From assembly GCA_036273715.1 (NCBI GenBank), contig DASUHB010000053.1, forward strand, positions 1 to 64,000: a DNA stretch of 64,000 nt, written 5' to 3'. Shown piece after piece: positions 36,119 to 44,180 of the stretch. This stretch comes from Gemmatimonadaceae bacterium. GTDB lineage: Bacteria; Gemmatimonadota; Gemmatimonadetes; Gemmatimonadales; Gemmatimonadaceae. The number at the start of each line of letters is the position of its first letter. Positions within the stretch are counted from its first letter, which is position 1. A program made the position numbers and the translations under genes. The notes under the pieces are model-generated. The model had not been told where the DNA came from and made no database searches. It saw nothing but the letters and a program-made list of their open reading frames with translations.

Positions 36119-38308
36119 ATGCCCCGCTACCGGTTTGCGGCCCCGCGCCTGCGCGCCCGCCGCGCTGCCCGTTCCGCCACTTCGTTAGGCCTGGCGGTCG
36201 CCGTCTTCGGCGCCGCCGTGCCTGCCGCCGCGCAGATGTCCAACGAGCGGCTGCAGTACCCCGCCGCGCATCGCGACAGCACGGTCGACGACTATTTCGG
36301 CACGCGGGTGCCGGCGCCGTACCGGTGGATGGAGGACGAGAACAGCCCCGAGGTGCGCAGCTGGGTGGAGGACGAGAACGCCGTGACGGCCGCGTACATG
36401 GACAAGGTGCCGCTGCGCGATGCGTTCAAGAAGCGCCTAACGGAGCTCTGGAACTACGAGAAGGTCGGCGTCCCGTACCGGCAGGCCGGCCGCCTGTTCT
36501 ACGGCAAGAACTCCGGTCTCCAGAACCAGAGCGTGCTGTACGAGCAGGACAGCCTGGGGAGCGCGCCGCGGGCGATCCTCGACCCCAACGCGCTCTCGCC
36601 CGACGGGTCGACGGCGCTGGCCGGCTCGTCGGTCTCGCCTAACGGAGAGTATCTCGCGTACGGGCTGTCGCAGGGCGGCTCGGACTTCGAAGAGCTCCAC
36701 GTGCGCTCCCTGCGCGACGGGCGCGACACCCCGGACACCGTGCGGTGGGTCAAGTTCTCCGGCATCTCGTGGACCGCCGACAACCGCGGCTTCTTCTATT
36801 CTCGATTCCCGGCGCCCGCCGCCGGCCAGGCGCTGTCCACGGCCGCCGTCAACCAGAAAGTGTACTACCACGTGCTCGGTACACCCGACAGCACGGACAA
36901 GCTGATTTACGCGCGGCCGGACCTGCCCGATTGGTACATCATGTCGTCCACCACCGAAGACGGACGCTTCGCGTTCATCACGCTCGTCCACGGCACGGAC
37001 ACGAAGAACCAGGTCTTCTACATGGACCTGAAGGATGGCGCGCATCCGGATCTGTCGGCGCCGCTCCTGCCGCTCGTCTCGCAGGGCGATGCCGAATACG
37101 CCCCGTTAGGCAACGACGGCGACACGGTGTTCGTGCAGACCACCAACCAGGCGCCCAACCGCCGCGTCATCGCCATGGTGCTGCCGGATACGTCGCGCGC
37201 ACACTGGCGCACCGTCGTCCCCGAGCAGAAGAGCGTCCTCGAGAGCGCAACGCTGGCCGGCGGACACGTCGTGGCCCAATACCTCGAGGACGTGAAGAGC
37301 ACGCTCGCGATCTACGGCACCGACGGCTCCAAGCAGGGCGCCGTTGCGCTGCCGGGCATCGGCACCGTCGGCGGTCTGTCGGGGCGCATGGATACGCCCG
37401 AGCTCTTCTACAGTTTTTCGTCGTTTCTCTTCCCGGCGACCGTCTATCGCTACGACTTCGCGACCAAACGCAGCGTGCCCTTTCAAGCGCCGCATGTCGC
37501 GTTCGACGCGAGCGCATACGAGACGCGCCAGGTGTTCTATCGGTCCAAGGACGGCACACGCGTGCCGATGTTCATCACCGCTCGAAAAGGTCTCAAGCTC
37601 GATGGCTCGCACCCCACCGTGCTCTACGCGTACGGCGGATTCGACATCAGCGTCACGCCATCCTTCAGTCCGACCACGGCCGCGTGGTTGGAGCACGGCG
37701 GCATCTACGCAGTAGCCAACCTCCGCGGCGGCGGCGAATACGGCGAGGCGTGGCATCACGCAGGCATGCTCGACAAAAAGCAGAACGTATTCGACGACTT
37801 CATCGCGGCGGCCGAGTATCTCATCCACGAGCACTACACGTCCACGGCGCACCTCGCCATCCACGGCTACTCCAATGGCGGCCTGCTCGTCGGCGCGGTG
37901 TTGGACCAACGCCCGGACCTGTTCGCCGCCGCGTATCCGGGCGCTGGCGTGATGGACATGCTGCGCTATCAGAAGTTCAGCGCCGGCGTGGGTTGGGTGC
38001 CCGAATACGGCTCATCGGATGACTCGACGCAGTTCAAGTATCTGATCAAGTATTCGCCGGTGCAGAATCTCAAGAAGGGCACGTGCTATCCGGCGACGAT
38101 CGTCACCACGGCCGACCACGACGACCGCGTGGTGCCGAGCCACTCGTACAAGTTCATCGCCACGATGCAGGCGGATCAGTCGTGCGCGCGGCCCGTGCTC
38201 ATCCGTGTCGAAACGAAGACGAGTCACGGCTACATGCCCACCGACAAGCGGATCGCACAATTGGCGGACGTGTGGGCGTTCACAGGCTGGAATACGGGCA
38301 TGCGGTGA
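36119..38308 (+). CDS. Prolyl oligopeptidase family serine peptidase (S9A), second copy
   Basis: A 729-residue secreted peptidase with a twin-arginine-like, basic signal region (RRAARSATSLG) and AAAQ cleavage site. The propeller domain precedes the hydrolase domain with GGGEYGEAWHH, Ser585 in HGYSNGG, Asp669 in DHDDRVV and His703 in SHGYMP. It is probably a periplasmic proline-specific endopeptidase. It is clearly diverged from the paralogue at 23230-25446. I chose the ATG at 36119 because it starts the signal peptide; a longer in-frame extension to 35873 overlaps the previous gene and looks non-coding. It converges with the MFS gene 18 bases away. Confidence 0.91.
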   Translation: MPRYRFAAPRLRARRAARSATSLGLAVAVFGAAVPAAAQMSNERLQYPAAHRDSTVDDYFGTRVPAPYRWMEDENSPEVRSWVEDENAVTAAYMDKVPLRDAFKKRLTELWNYEKVGVPYRQAGRLFYGKNSGLQNQSVLYEQDSLGSAPRAILDPNALSPDGSTALAGSSVSPNGEYLAYGLSQGGSDFEELHVRSLRDGRDTPDTVRWVKFSGISWTADNRGFFYSRFPAPAAGQALSTAAVNQKVYYHVLGTPDSTDKLIYARPDLPDWYIMSSTTEDGRFAFITLVHGTDTKNQVFYMDLKDGAHPDLSAPLLPLVSQGDAEYAPLGNDGDTVFVQTTNQAPNRRVIAMVLPDTSRAHWRTVVPEQKSVLESATLAGGHVVAQYLEDVKSTLAIYGTDGSKQGAVALPGIGTVGGLSGRMDTPELFYSFSSFLFPATVYRYDFATKRSVPFQAPHVAFDASAYETRQVFYRSKDGTRVPMFITARKGLKLDGSHPTVLYAYGGFDISVTPSFSPTTAAWLEHGGIYAVANLRGGGEYGEAWHHAGMLDKKQNVFDDFIAAAEYLIHEHYTSTAHLAIHGYSNGGLLVGAVLDQRPDLFAAAYPGAGVMDMLRYQKFSAGVGWVPEYGSSDDSTQFKYLIKYSPVQNLKKGTCYPATIVTTADHDDRVVPSHSYKFIATMQADQSCARPVLIRVETKTSHGYMPTDKRIAQLADVWAFTGWNTGMR

Positions 38309-38326
38309 CGACCGAAGCCTGCGACG

Positions 38327-39601
38327 TCATCCACTGAGCGACGGTGCGCCGGACGCGCCGCACTCCGCGACAGGCGAGGGGCGGTCGTCCGGCTCACTCA
38401 TCCCGAACTCGATGCCCCGCTTTTCGCGGCCCGCCGCCGTCGCCACCGCGCCGAGGACGCACACGAGCAGCGCCGTTAGCGCCATCGACTGCGCATAGGT
38501 GGTGTGTGCTGCTAACGCGGCTTCGATGTACGCGGCACTGCTGGCCACCAGCACGCCGCACTGATACGCAAATCCGGGCAGGAATCCGCGAACCGAATCG
38601 GGCGCCAACTCGGTGATGTGCGCCGGAATCACACCCCATGCGCCCTGCACCATGAACTGCATCACGAACGCGCCTGCCCACAACAGGGCGAGTGACGGAG
38701 CGAACGCCCACAGCGGTATCGACACGACCGCCAGCACGAGCGCGATCACGATCGCACGACGCCGGCCGATGCGATCCGACCACATGCCGAACGCGAGGCC
38801 GCCCGCAATGGCGCCGATCATCGAGAACCCGGTGATGAGCGCGCGCGTTTGAGGCGACAGGTGCCAGTCGCGCTGCAAGAACGTGGGATACATGTCCTGC
38901 GTGCCGTGCGACACGAAGTTCATCATCGACATGAGCACGACGAGGTACGCGAACAACTTCCAGTTGCCGACGATCGCGCGGCCAAGACCCGACCAGCTCT
39001 CGTGGCGCGTGCGCTGCCACACTTCGGATTCCTTGACGCGCACGCGAATGAACAGCGCGAGCAGGGCAGGCAGTCCGCCGATGAAGAACATCGGACGCCA
39101 TCCCCAGCGCGGGAAGACGAAAAAGAAGCAGACCGCCGCGAGCAGATATCCCACGGCGTAACCCTCCTGCAGCAACCCGGACAGCACGCCGCGCAAGCGC
39201 GTCGGCGCTTTCTCCATCGCCAGCGATGCGCCGACGCCCCATTCGCCGCCCATCCCGATGCCGAAGAGCGCGCGCAGCACGAGAAACGTCGTGAAGTTAG
39301 GCGCGAGCCCGGTGAGCACTTCGATCACCGAGAAGAACACGAGATCGATCATCAGCGGAATGCGCCGGCCGTAGCGATCCGCCATCAGCCCGAAAATGAA
39401 AGCGCCCACGGGGCGGAAGGCCAACGTGAGCGTGAGCGACAGCGCGAGCGCCTTGTCGGTGCGTCCGAATTCGCCGGCGATCGACGTGAGCGCGAATACG
39501 ACGAGGAAGAAATCGAATGCGTCGAGCGTCCAGCCGAGGAACGTCGCGAGCACCGCTTCGCGGTGGTCGCCGGCGATGCGGGGAGCGGTGGTCGACGTCA
39601 C
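38327..39601 (-). CDS. MFS transporter, sialate/lactate-type symporter family
   Basis: A 424-residue membrane protein with 12 predicted helices. It carries the MFS motif GLMADRYGRRIPLM (between helices 2 and 3), RALFGIGMGGEWGVGASLAMEKAPTRLRGVLSGLLQEGYA, typical of the SHS/MHS metabolite:proton symporters (NanT, lactate or aromatic acid carriers), and GMWSDRIGRRRAIVIA in the second half. The GTG at 39601 overlaps the previous gene's stop as GTGA, so the two are co-translated. The substrate is probably a carboxylate, but this is inference from the family. Confidence 0.87.
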   Translation of the reverse strand: MTSTTAPRIAGDHREAVLATFLGWTLDAFDFFLVVFALTSIAGEFGRTDKALALSLTLTLAFRPVGAFIFGLMADRYGRRIPLMIDLVFFSVIEVLTGLAPNFTTFLVLRALFGIGMGGEWGVGASLAMEKAPTRLRGVLSGLLQEGYAVGYLLAAVCFFFVFPRWGWRPMFFIGGLPALLALFIRVRVKESEVWQRTRHESWSGLGRAIVGNWKLFAYLVVLMSMMNFVSHGTQDMYPTFLQRDWHLSPQTRALITGFSMIGAIAGGLAFGMWSDRIGRRRAIVIALVLAVVSIPLWAFAPSLALLWAGAFVMQFMVQGAWGVIPAHITELAPDSVRGFLPGFAYQCGVLVASSAAYIEAALAAHTTYAQSMALTALLVCVLGAVATAAGREKRGIEFGMSEPDDRPSPVAECGASGAPSLSG

Positions 39602-40614
39602 GTTCCGGTCGGCTCGACGCGATGTCGCATGCCGCCGAGCACCTCGTCGACGCGCGTCGGCAGCAACAACGAATCCGCGATCTCCGCGATTTCCTCGGCT
39701 TCCCGCCATTCGCGTTCGAGCTCGGCCAACTCGCCCTCGAGCGCGCGCCGCTCGCGCTCTTCGTGCGCCGCCATCTCGAGCGCCAGCCGCACGGGGACGG
39801 GCAAGGGAAGCACCAGCGCGTGGTCCTGCTGCCGCACGGTGAGCGCGAACACTCCTAACGGAGTCACGGCCTCCTCGAGTACCCGGACGGCCTCCGCGAT
39901 CTGGACGCGCGATCCTCCGAACCGGTTGACCACCGGCAGGAGCATCGCCGCCGCGCGTTGGGCAGCCTCACCTTCCAGCTCGACCGGCGGGGTATTGTTG
40001 TGCGACGCCGCATGTCGGACGCACAGCGCCCAGTCGGTTGCATTCGTCCCGCCGCGCACCGCCAGCCGATCGAGATCCGCGCGCCGCACCGGCGCCACGA
40101 TGCCGTTACCGATGGGAATGCGCGCCACGATCGCCGACGGCGATCCGTACAGCAGCGCGCGTCCCCACTGCGTGACCGCGAATGCGATACCGCCGACACC
40201 CACACCAACCGCCGCGCCGCCGGCGAGCGTCGCTCCGACAGCGGTCACGCCCACGCCGGCTTGCGCCACGCGAAATCGACGACGCCGCCCGAACTGGTCG
40301 CCGTAGCGCCACGCCGCAAGCTCCGGACGAAGCGGCTGTCCGATTCTCACGAGCGTCATGCCATCCGCGATGCGCGCCAGGCCGATGTTGTCCGTCGACA
40401 TGCGAAGCCGCGTGGCGCGGAATCTCCGCTCGCAATCGTCGATGGCTTCCCATCGCTCGTCGAGCGGCGAGAGATTCCACCGCTCACAGTGCGTGCAGAC
40501 CACCCAGAGCCGTCCCCGCGCGGGATCGAACGCCAACCGTCGACCCACCGGGAACGCCTCGATCACCGGATTTGTCCCCAGCGACGCGTGGCAGAAGATG
40601 CACGTGGAGAACAT
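39598..40614 (-). CDS. Uncharacterised protein with CxxC zinc-ribbon-like start
   Basis: A 338-residue protein of unknown function. Cys pairs in STCIFC and VVCTHCERW suggest a zinc ribbon. One or two hydrophobic stretches occur near residues 125-160 (GVTAVGATLAGGAAVGVGVGGIAFAV). The C-terminal part is a charged helix (HEERERRALEGELAELEREWREAEEIAEI), and the chain ends near a conserved-looking VDEVLGGMRHRV. Start at the ATG (40614); a longer in-frame start at 40680 is possible but its extra residues look non-coding. It overlaps the MFS transporter by 4 bases. I do not recognise a named family. Confidence 0.7.
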   Translation of the reverse strand: MFSTCIFCHASLGTNPVIEAFPVGRRLAFDPARGRLWVVCTHCERWNLSPLDERWEAIDDCERRFRATRLRMSTDNIGLARIADGMTLVRIGQPLRPELAAWRYGDQFGRRRRFRVAQAGVGVTAVGATLAGGAAVGVGVGGIAFAVTQWGRALLYGSPSAIVARIPIGNGIVAPVRRADLDRLAVRGGTNATDWALCVRHAASHNNTPPVELEGEAAQRAAAMLLPVVNRFGGSRVQIAEAVRVLEEAVTPLGVFALTVRQQDHALVLPLPVPVRLALEMAAHEERERRALEGELAELEREWREAEEIAEIADSLLLPTRVDEVLGGMRHRVEPTGT

Positions 40615-40848
40615 CACCCCAATATGTCGCGCCGGGGCGCTGCCCGCGAGCGCGCGACGCGTACTGTCGGGCGATGACAACTTCCGTACGGCGCTCGAAT
40701 GGAATGCTGACTGTCGCGCAGTGTGCGCGATCAGCGATGAGACATGCGCGGCGAAGATCTGCGTTAGGCAGGAAGAACCACGCGCCTCGATGCCGAGGGC
40801 CGGCGGGCCGGAGTCGCGCCGCCGGCCTCGATCGATCGGGCGACGATG

Positions 40849-41100
40849 CTACCGGTCGTACTTGAGGCAGATTTTGAGCTGCTGGAGCGCAGCGTCGGTC
40901 GCCTCGAGGGCTTTCACACGGTGACCGCCAAAGTCGTGCGCCGCGTGCTGCAGGTCGAAGCGCGCTTTCACCAGGGCGTCCACCGCCGCATTGATTGCCG
41001 GATGACGCTCGGCTGCCGAAACATTGCCGGCGTAGAATGACAACGAGGCGATGCCGGCCATTGCCAGCGTTCCGATCGCCAGTCTCCACTTCGTGCTCAT
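40849..41100 (-). CDS. Small secreted protein of unknown function
   Basis: An 83-residue protein with a signal peptide (LAIGTLAMAGIASLSFYAGNVSA). The mature part is helical (HPAINAAVDALVKARFDLQHAAHDFGGHRVKALEATDAALQQLKICL) with one cysteine near the end. Similar short helical-repeat exports are often annotated as hypothetical. The start at 41100 has gagagga just upstream and an alternative in-frame start at 41118. It is downstream of the surface-repeat gene. No function can be proposed. Confidence 0.7.
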   Translation of the reverse strand: MSTKWRLAIGTLAMAGIASLSFYAGNVSAAERHPAINAAVDALVKARFDLQHAAHDFGGHRVKALEATDAALQQLKICLKYDR

Positions 41101-41154
41101 GAGGTCCTCTCGGTCCATGGGGTTATCCGATGGACGAACAAGACCACTCCACGT

Positions 41155-41174
41155 TCGCGAAGAAACCTTCGCGA
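41155..41174 (-). terminator. Hairpin just after the surface-repeat gene
   Basis: A perfect 8-bp stem tcgcgaag-aaac-cttcgcga lies 7 bases past the stop of the minus-strand gene at 41182. No T-run follows, so it may be a Rho-dependent or processing hairpin rather than a true intrinsic terminator. Confidence 0.4.
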
Positions 41175-41181
41175 CGGCGGA

Positions 41182-42372
41182 TCAGTGATGCGCGTTCACG
41201 AGAGGCAGCAGCTTCGCGAGACCGGAGTTGTTGCCGGCGTAATTGAGCAGCCCGATTTGAACGCCGTGCAGCTCGCGCGCGAAATTGAAGATGCCGAGCG
41301 CGAGCCCGTGCTGCGTGCCCTTCACCTGGTTGAACGCGCTCAGTGAAAACCCGGTGAACGATCCTTCGCGAGAAATTCGCATCCACGCTGGAGCGATCAC
41401 CCCGCCTTTCACGTAGTTGCCGCCCGCAACGAGACTGGCCACGAACCCGTGCACCTTGGGCGCGCCGACGGCCAGACCGGCCAGGGTGATTCCCTCGATA
41501 GACCCCCCGGCGCCGACAGCGATTCCTGCCGCCGTGAAACCCTTGACGCGATTGCCGGCCCCGACGCCCAGGCCGGCGAAAGTGATGCCCACGATGTTGT
41601 CCCCGGCGCCGACGCCGACACCGGCGAGCGTCAAGCCGCGCACGCTCTGCCCCGCGCCAACGCCAACGCCGGCGATGCTGATCCCGTCCAGGCTTTCTCC
41701 CGCACCGACGCCGAGGCCGGCCACGCTCAACCCGCGCACACGATTCCCGGCGCCGCTGCCAAGTCCGGCCACGCTGACGCCCGTCACATCGTGCCCCGCG
41801 CCCACTCCGAGTCCACCGATGATCACGCCTTTCACGTCCTGGCCGGCGCCGACACCCAGTCCGCCCGCGGCTAGACCCTCCACGTCGGATCCGGACCCGG
41901 CGCCGAGTCCGCCGACCAGGATCCCGTGAACCGACTTGCCGGCTCCGGCGCCGAGCAGACCGACGGCAACGCCGGAGAGATCGTCGTCGGCGCCAAGTCC
42001 GATGCCGAGACCAACGCCGTCGATGCGCCGCGCTCCGGCGAGCGGCAGGCCGAGCGCAAGCCCCTGGACGAGCCCGTCGCTGTGCTGGTACGGCGTCCAG
42101 ATCGTCGCGTTCAACCCGTGAACGACGTAGTGGCCGCTATCGCGAAAGTTGAGGCGGATGCCATCGACGTAGCGCGCGTTGCCGATGGCGAGTCCGACGT
42201 CATGAATGGTGAGATGCAGCGCTCCGTCACGGCTGGTGTCGGTTGCGGCGTGCGAGGTATCGGGGGAGGTCGGTGTCTGCGCGGTTCCGCGCGCCACGCA
42301 TGTGACGAACGCGAGTGCGAACGCGGCCGCGCACGCCGCGCGGCGACCTGCGCTCAGAACGAAAAGTCGCAT
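41182..42372 (-). CDS. Exported protein with 16-residue glycine-rich repeats (LA_2272-like surface repeat)
   Basis: A 396-residue protein with a signal peptide ending ARGTAQT. From residue 104 to 308 there are about 13 tandem units of 15-16 residues, consensus G-[ILV]-x-[ILV]-[AG]-G-[LV]-G-V-G-A-G-x-x-[IV]-x, coded by 48-base units. The C-terminus, GLALGIFNFARELHGVQIGLLNYAGNNSG..LLPLVNAH, matches what I know of the LA_2272 surface-repeat proteins described from Leptospira and other phyla. The strict hydrophobic-glycine rhythm suggests a narrow beta-solenoid. The role is unknown; surface exposure is a family-based guess. The small secreted protein gene lies downstream. Confidence 0.82.
   Translation of the reverse strand: MRLFVLSAGRRAACAAAFALAFVTCVARGTAQTPTSPDTSHAATDTSRDGALHLTIHDVGLAIGNARYVDGIRLNFRDSGHYVVHGLNATIWTPYQHSDGLVQGLALGLPLAGARRIDGVGLGIGLGADDDLSGVAVGLLGAGAGKSVHGILVGGLGAGSGSDVEGLAAGGLGVGAGQDVKGVIIGGLGVGAGHDVTGVSVAGLGSGAGNRVRGLSVAGLGVGAGESLDGISIAGVGVGAGQSVRGLTLAGVGVGAGDNIVGITFAGLGVGAGNRVKGFTAAGIAVGAGGSIEGITLAGLAVGAPKVHGFVASLVAGGNYVKGGVIAPAWMRISREGSFTGFSLSAFNQVKGTQHGLALGIFNFARELHGVQIGLLNYAGNNSGLAKLLPLVNAHH
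41449..42063 (-). repeat. Coding tandem repeat, 48-bp units
   Basis: About 13 tandem units of 45-48 bp encode the glycine-rich 16-residue repeats described for the surrounding gene. The units diverged at synonymous and variable positions, so recent expansion is not obvious. This is not a CRISPR: there are no spacers and the reading frame is continuous. Confidence 0.8.
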
Positions 42373-42456
42373 GGGAGGGCAATGGGTCGAGTCGCCCTGA
42401 CGTACGGTCGGTCCAGTGCGGAGTTTCAGCCTGCCTTACCGCGTGCCCAGCGTCCG

Positions 42457-42867
42457 TTAGAGCAGGAGCGCCGTGCGGAGCACGAGATCGAAATCGCGGT
42501 ACGTGATCGGCAGCGGAAAATACAGCGAGCCCGTGCGAAGCGCGCGATCGCGCGCTTCCGCGTTGCGGTGCAGCGCCGCGCACAACAACAATCGCGCACC
42601 GACGGCGCCCAACCATTCGGGCAATCGCTGCGACATCGCGCACGGGTGATCGAAGTCGACGATCGCAACGCGCGGACGCGTGCGCGCGACAGCCTGGTCG
42701 ACCGGTTCGTCGTCGAGCGGGTGGGCGGGAGCAAGTCCCGAGCGCAGCACGAATTCATCGAGGAGTGCGGCGGTGTCGGCGTGACCGGCCAGAATCAGCG
42801 CGCGCACCGCCGGCAACGGCGGCGGCACGAGCGAGAGCGGTCGGTTCTCCGATTGTGTGAGCTGCAC
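42457..42867 (-). CDS. Receiver-like small protein, degenerate
   Basis: A 136-residue alpha/beta protein with an alternation of strands and helices like a response-regulator receiver: ALILAGHADTAALLDEFV, RPRVAIVDFDHP (strand 3 ending in Asp as the phospho-acceptor candidate), GARLLLCAAL, then GSLYFPLPITYRDF, where a Lys would be expected but Pro precedes. The acidic pocket near the start is not clear, so phosphorylation is doubtful. It may be a pseudo-receiver. The start ATG at 42867 gives a compact protein. I could not name a partner. Confidence 0.6.
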   Translation of the reverse strand: MQLTQSENRPLSLVPPPLPAVRALILAGHADTAALLDEFVLRSGLAPAHPLDDEPVDQAVARTRPRVAIVDFDHPCAMSQRLPEWLGAVGARLLLCAALHRNAEARDRALRTGSLYFPLPITYRDFDLVLRTALLL

Positions 42868-43121
42868 GTTGCGGCCTCGACGAATTGCAATTGACCCATG
42901 TGCTCGCGATCGACTCGAGCGAGCTCATTCATGGAAGATTTACGGAAGAGCGCGTAACAGCGCGCGCGAGGTTGTCGCGCGCGCGCGTCGCGACGTGCAA
43001 CGCGCTGTTGCACGAGGTGTCGTGAGGTTGACGCAAGTGACGTGCGGTGATGCGCAGCGATGCCCGGCGGGATGACGTCCGAGCGCACCGCGGTTTGTCG
43101 GCGCGCATCGGACGCGGCGAG

Positions 43122-44099
43122 TTACGCAGCGAGAAGCTTCGCGCTCGCGCGGTAACTGCTGATGATGTTGGGCAGGTAGCGGGACATCGGTGTGTACTCC
43201 AGACCGAGTGCCGCACACGCATGCGAGCCGTCGACGCGAAATCCCGACGTGGTGAATCGTGCTTCGTCGAGTGAGAGGCGCGGACGTCCGCCGAACAACG
43301 ACGCGGCGGCGGTCGAGAATGTTGCCGTCGTCGTGGTGATCCAGTTGGGCATGACTCCGGGCGCCGACTTGCCGGACACCTTCGCCACGCGCGACATGAA
43401 TTCGTGCGTCGACATCGTCTCGGCGTTCAAGATGTAACGCGATCCGCTGTGTCCTTTATCGGCGGCGAGTGCGATTCCGGTTGCCGCATCGCGCGCCCAG
43501 ATCCATCCCATCGGTGCGTCGCCGGTGCGGCGGCGCTTGCCGGTGACGAAATCGTAGACCATGCGGCCGAGCCATCCGGAATCGCCGGCGGCGACGATGA
43601 GACCCGGATTGACGACGATCACTTCGACACCCTTGGCGCGGTAGCGCAGCACTGCTTGTTCGGCGGTGAGCTTGGAGCGCTCGTATGCCGTATGGGTGTA
43701 GCCGCGGTGCACGGTGCGCTCGGTACCCCAGAAGCCGGGTTGCTCACCGATGGTGAGCGACGATGACACGTACACGACGCGCGGCACGCGCGCTTCGAGC
43801 GCGGCAGCGAGCGTGTTCTCGGCTCCGTACACGTTCACCGCGTGAAAGGTCGAGGCTTGCGGCGCCCAGAAGTCGAAGAATTGCGCGACGTGGACGACCA
43901 GGTCGCAGCCCTGCATCGCATCCGCGAGGAGCCGGGCGCGCATGAGATCGCTCATGACCGGCTCGGCGCCCAACTTTCGTAACACTCCGATGCCGCTCCG
44001 TCGGCGAACCTGTCCGACCACTGCATCGCCGCGTTCGCGGAACACCTCGGTGAGCGCGCGTCCGAGCGGCCCGGCCGCTCCAGTCAGAAATACTCGCAT
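43122..44099 (-). CDS. NAD(P)-dependent epimerase/dehydratase (extended SDR)
   Basis: A 325-residue extended short-chain dehydrogenase. It has the nucleotide-binding GAAGPLG near residue 8, DLVVHVAQFFD, YVSSSLTIG, and the catalytic Tyr-x3-Lys in YERSKLTAEQ (about 140). The C-terminal half resembles dihydroflavonol-4-reductase or HpnA-like proteins (VIVVNPGLIVAAGDSGWLG; RYILNAETMSTHEF). The substrate is unknown; candidates are a sugar nucleotide, a sterol/hopanoid precursor or an aldehyde. The gene stands alone between a pseudo-receiver and a divergent carboxypeptidase. Confidence 0.83.
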   Translation of the reverse strand: MRVFLTGAAGPLGRALTEVFRERGDAVVGQVRRRSGIGVLRKLGAEPVMSDLMRARLLADAMQGCDLVVHVAQFFDFWAPQASTFHAVNVYGAENTLAAALEARVPRVVYVSSSLTIGEQPGFWGTERTVHRGYTHTAYERSKLTAEQAVLRYRAKGVEVIVVNPGLIVAAGDSGWLGRMVYDFVTGKRRRTGDAPMGWIWARDAATGIALAADKGHSGSRYILNAETMSTHEFMSRVAKVSGKSAPGVMPNWITTTTATFSTAAASLFGGRPRLSLDEARFTTSGFRVDGSHACAALGLEYTPMSRYLPNIISSYRASAKLLAA

Positions 44100-44180
44100 G
44101 GCCTGCGTCTCCTCTCGTGTCCGATCGATTGGCCCTCGTCAATTGACGATTCGGATACGGCCGGGGAACGCCGGAAGGGG

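Noticed and set aside
41449-42063. Regular 48-bp repeats that might be a CRISPR array
   Set aside because: The repeats are coding, in one continuous frame without spacers, and encode a glycine-rich 16-residue unit.
42868-43121. gcgcgc-rich region as an origin or small-RNA locus
   Set aside because: It has alternating GC runs but no DnaA boxes, no promoter-terminator pair and no conserved fold that I can recognise.
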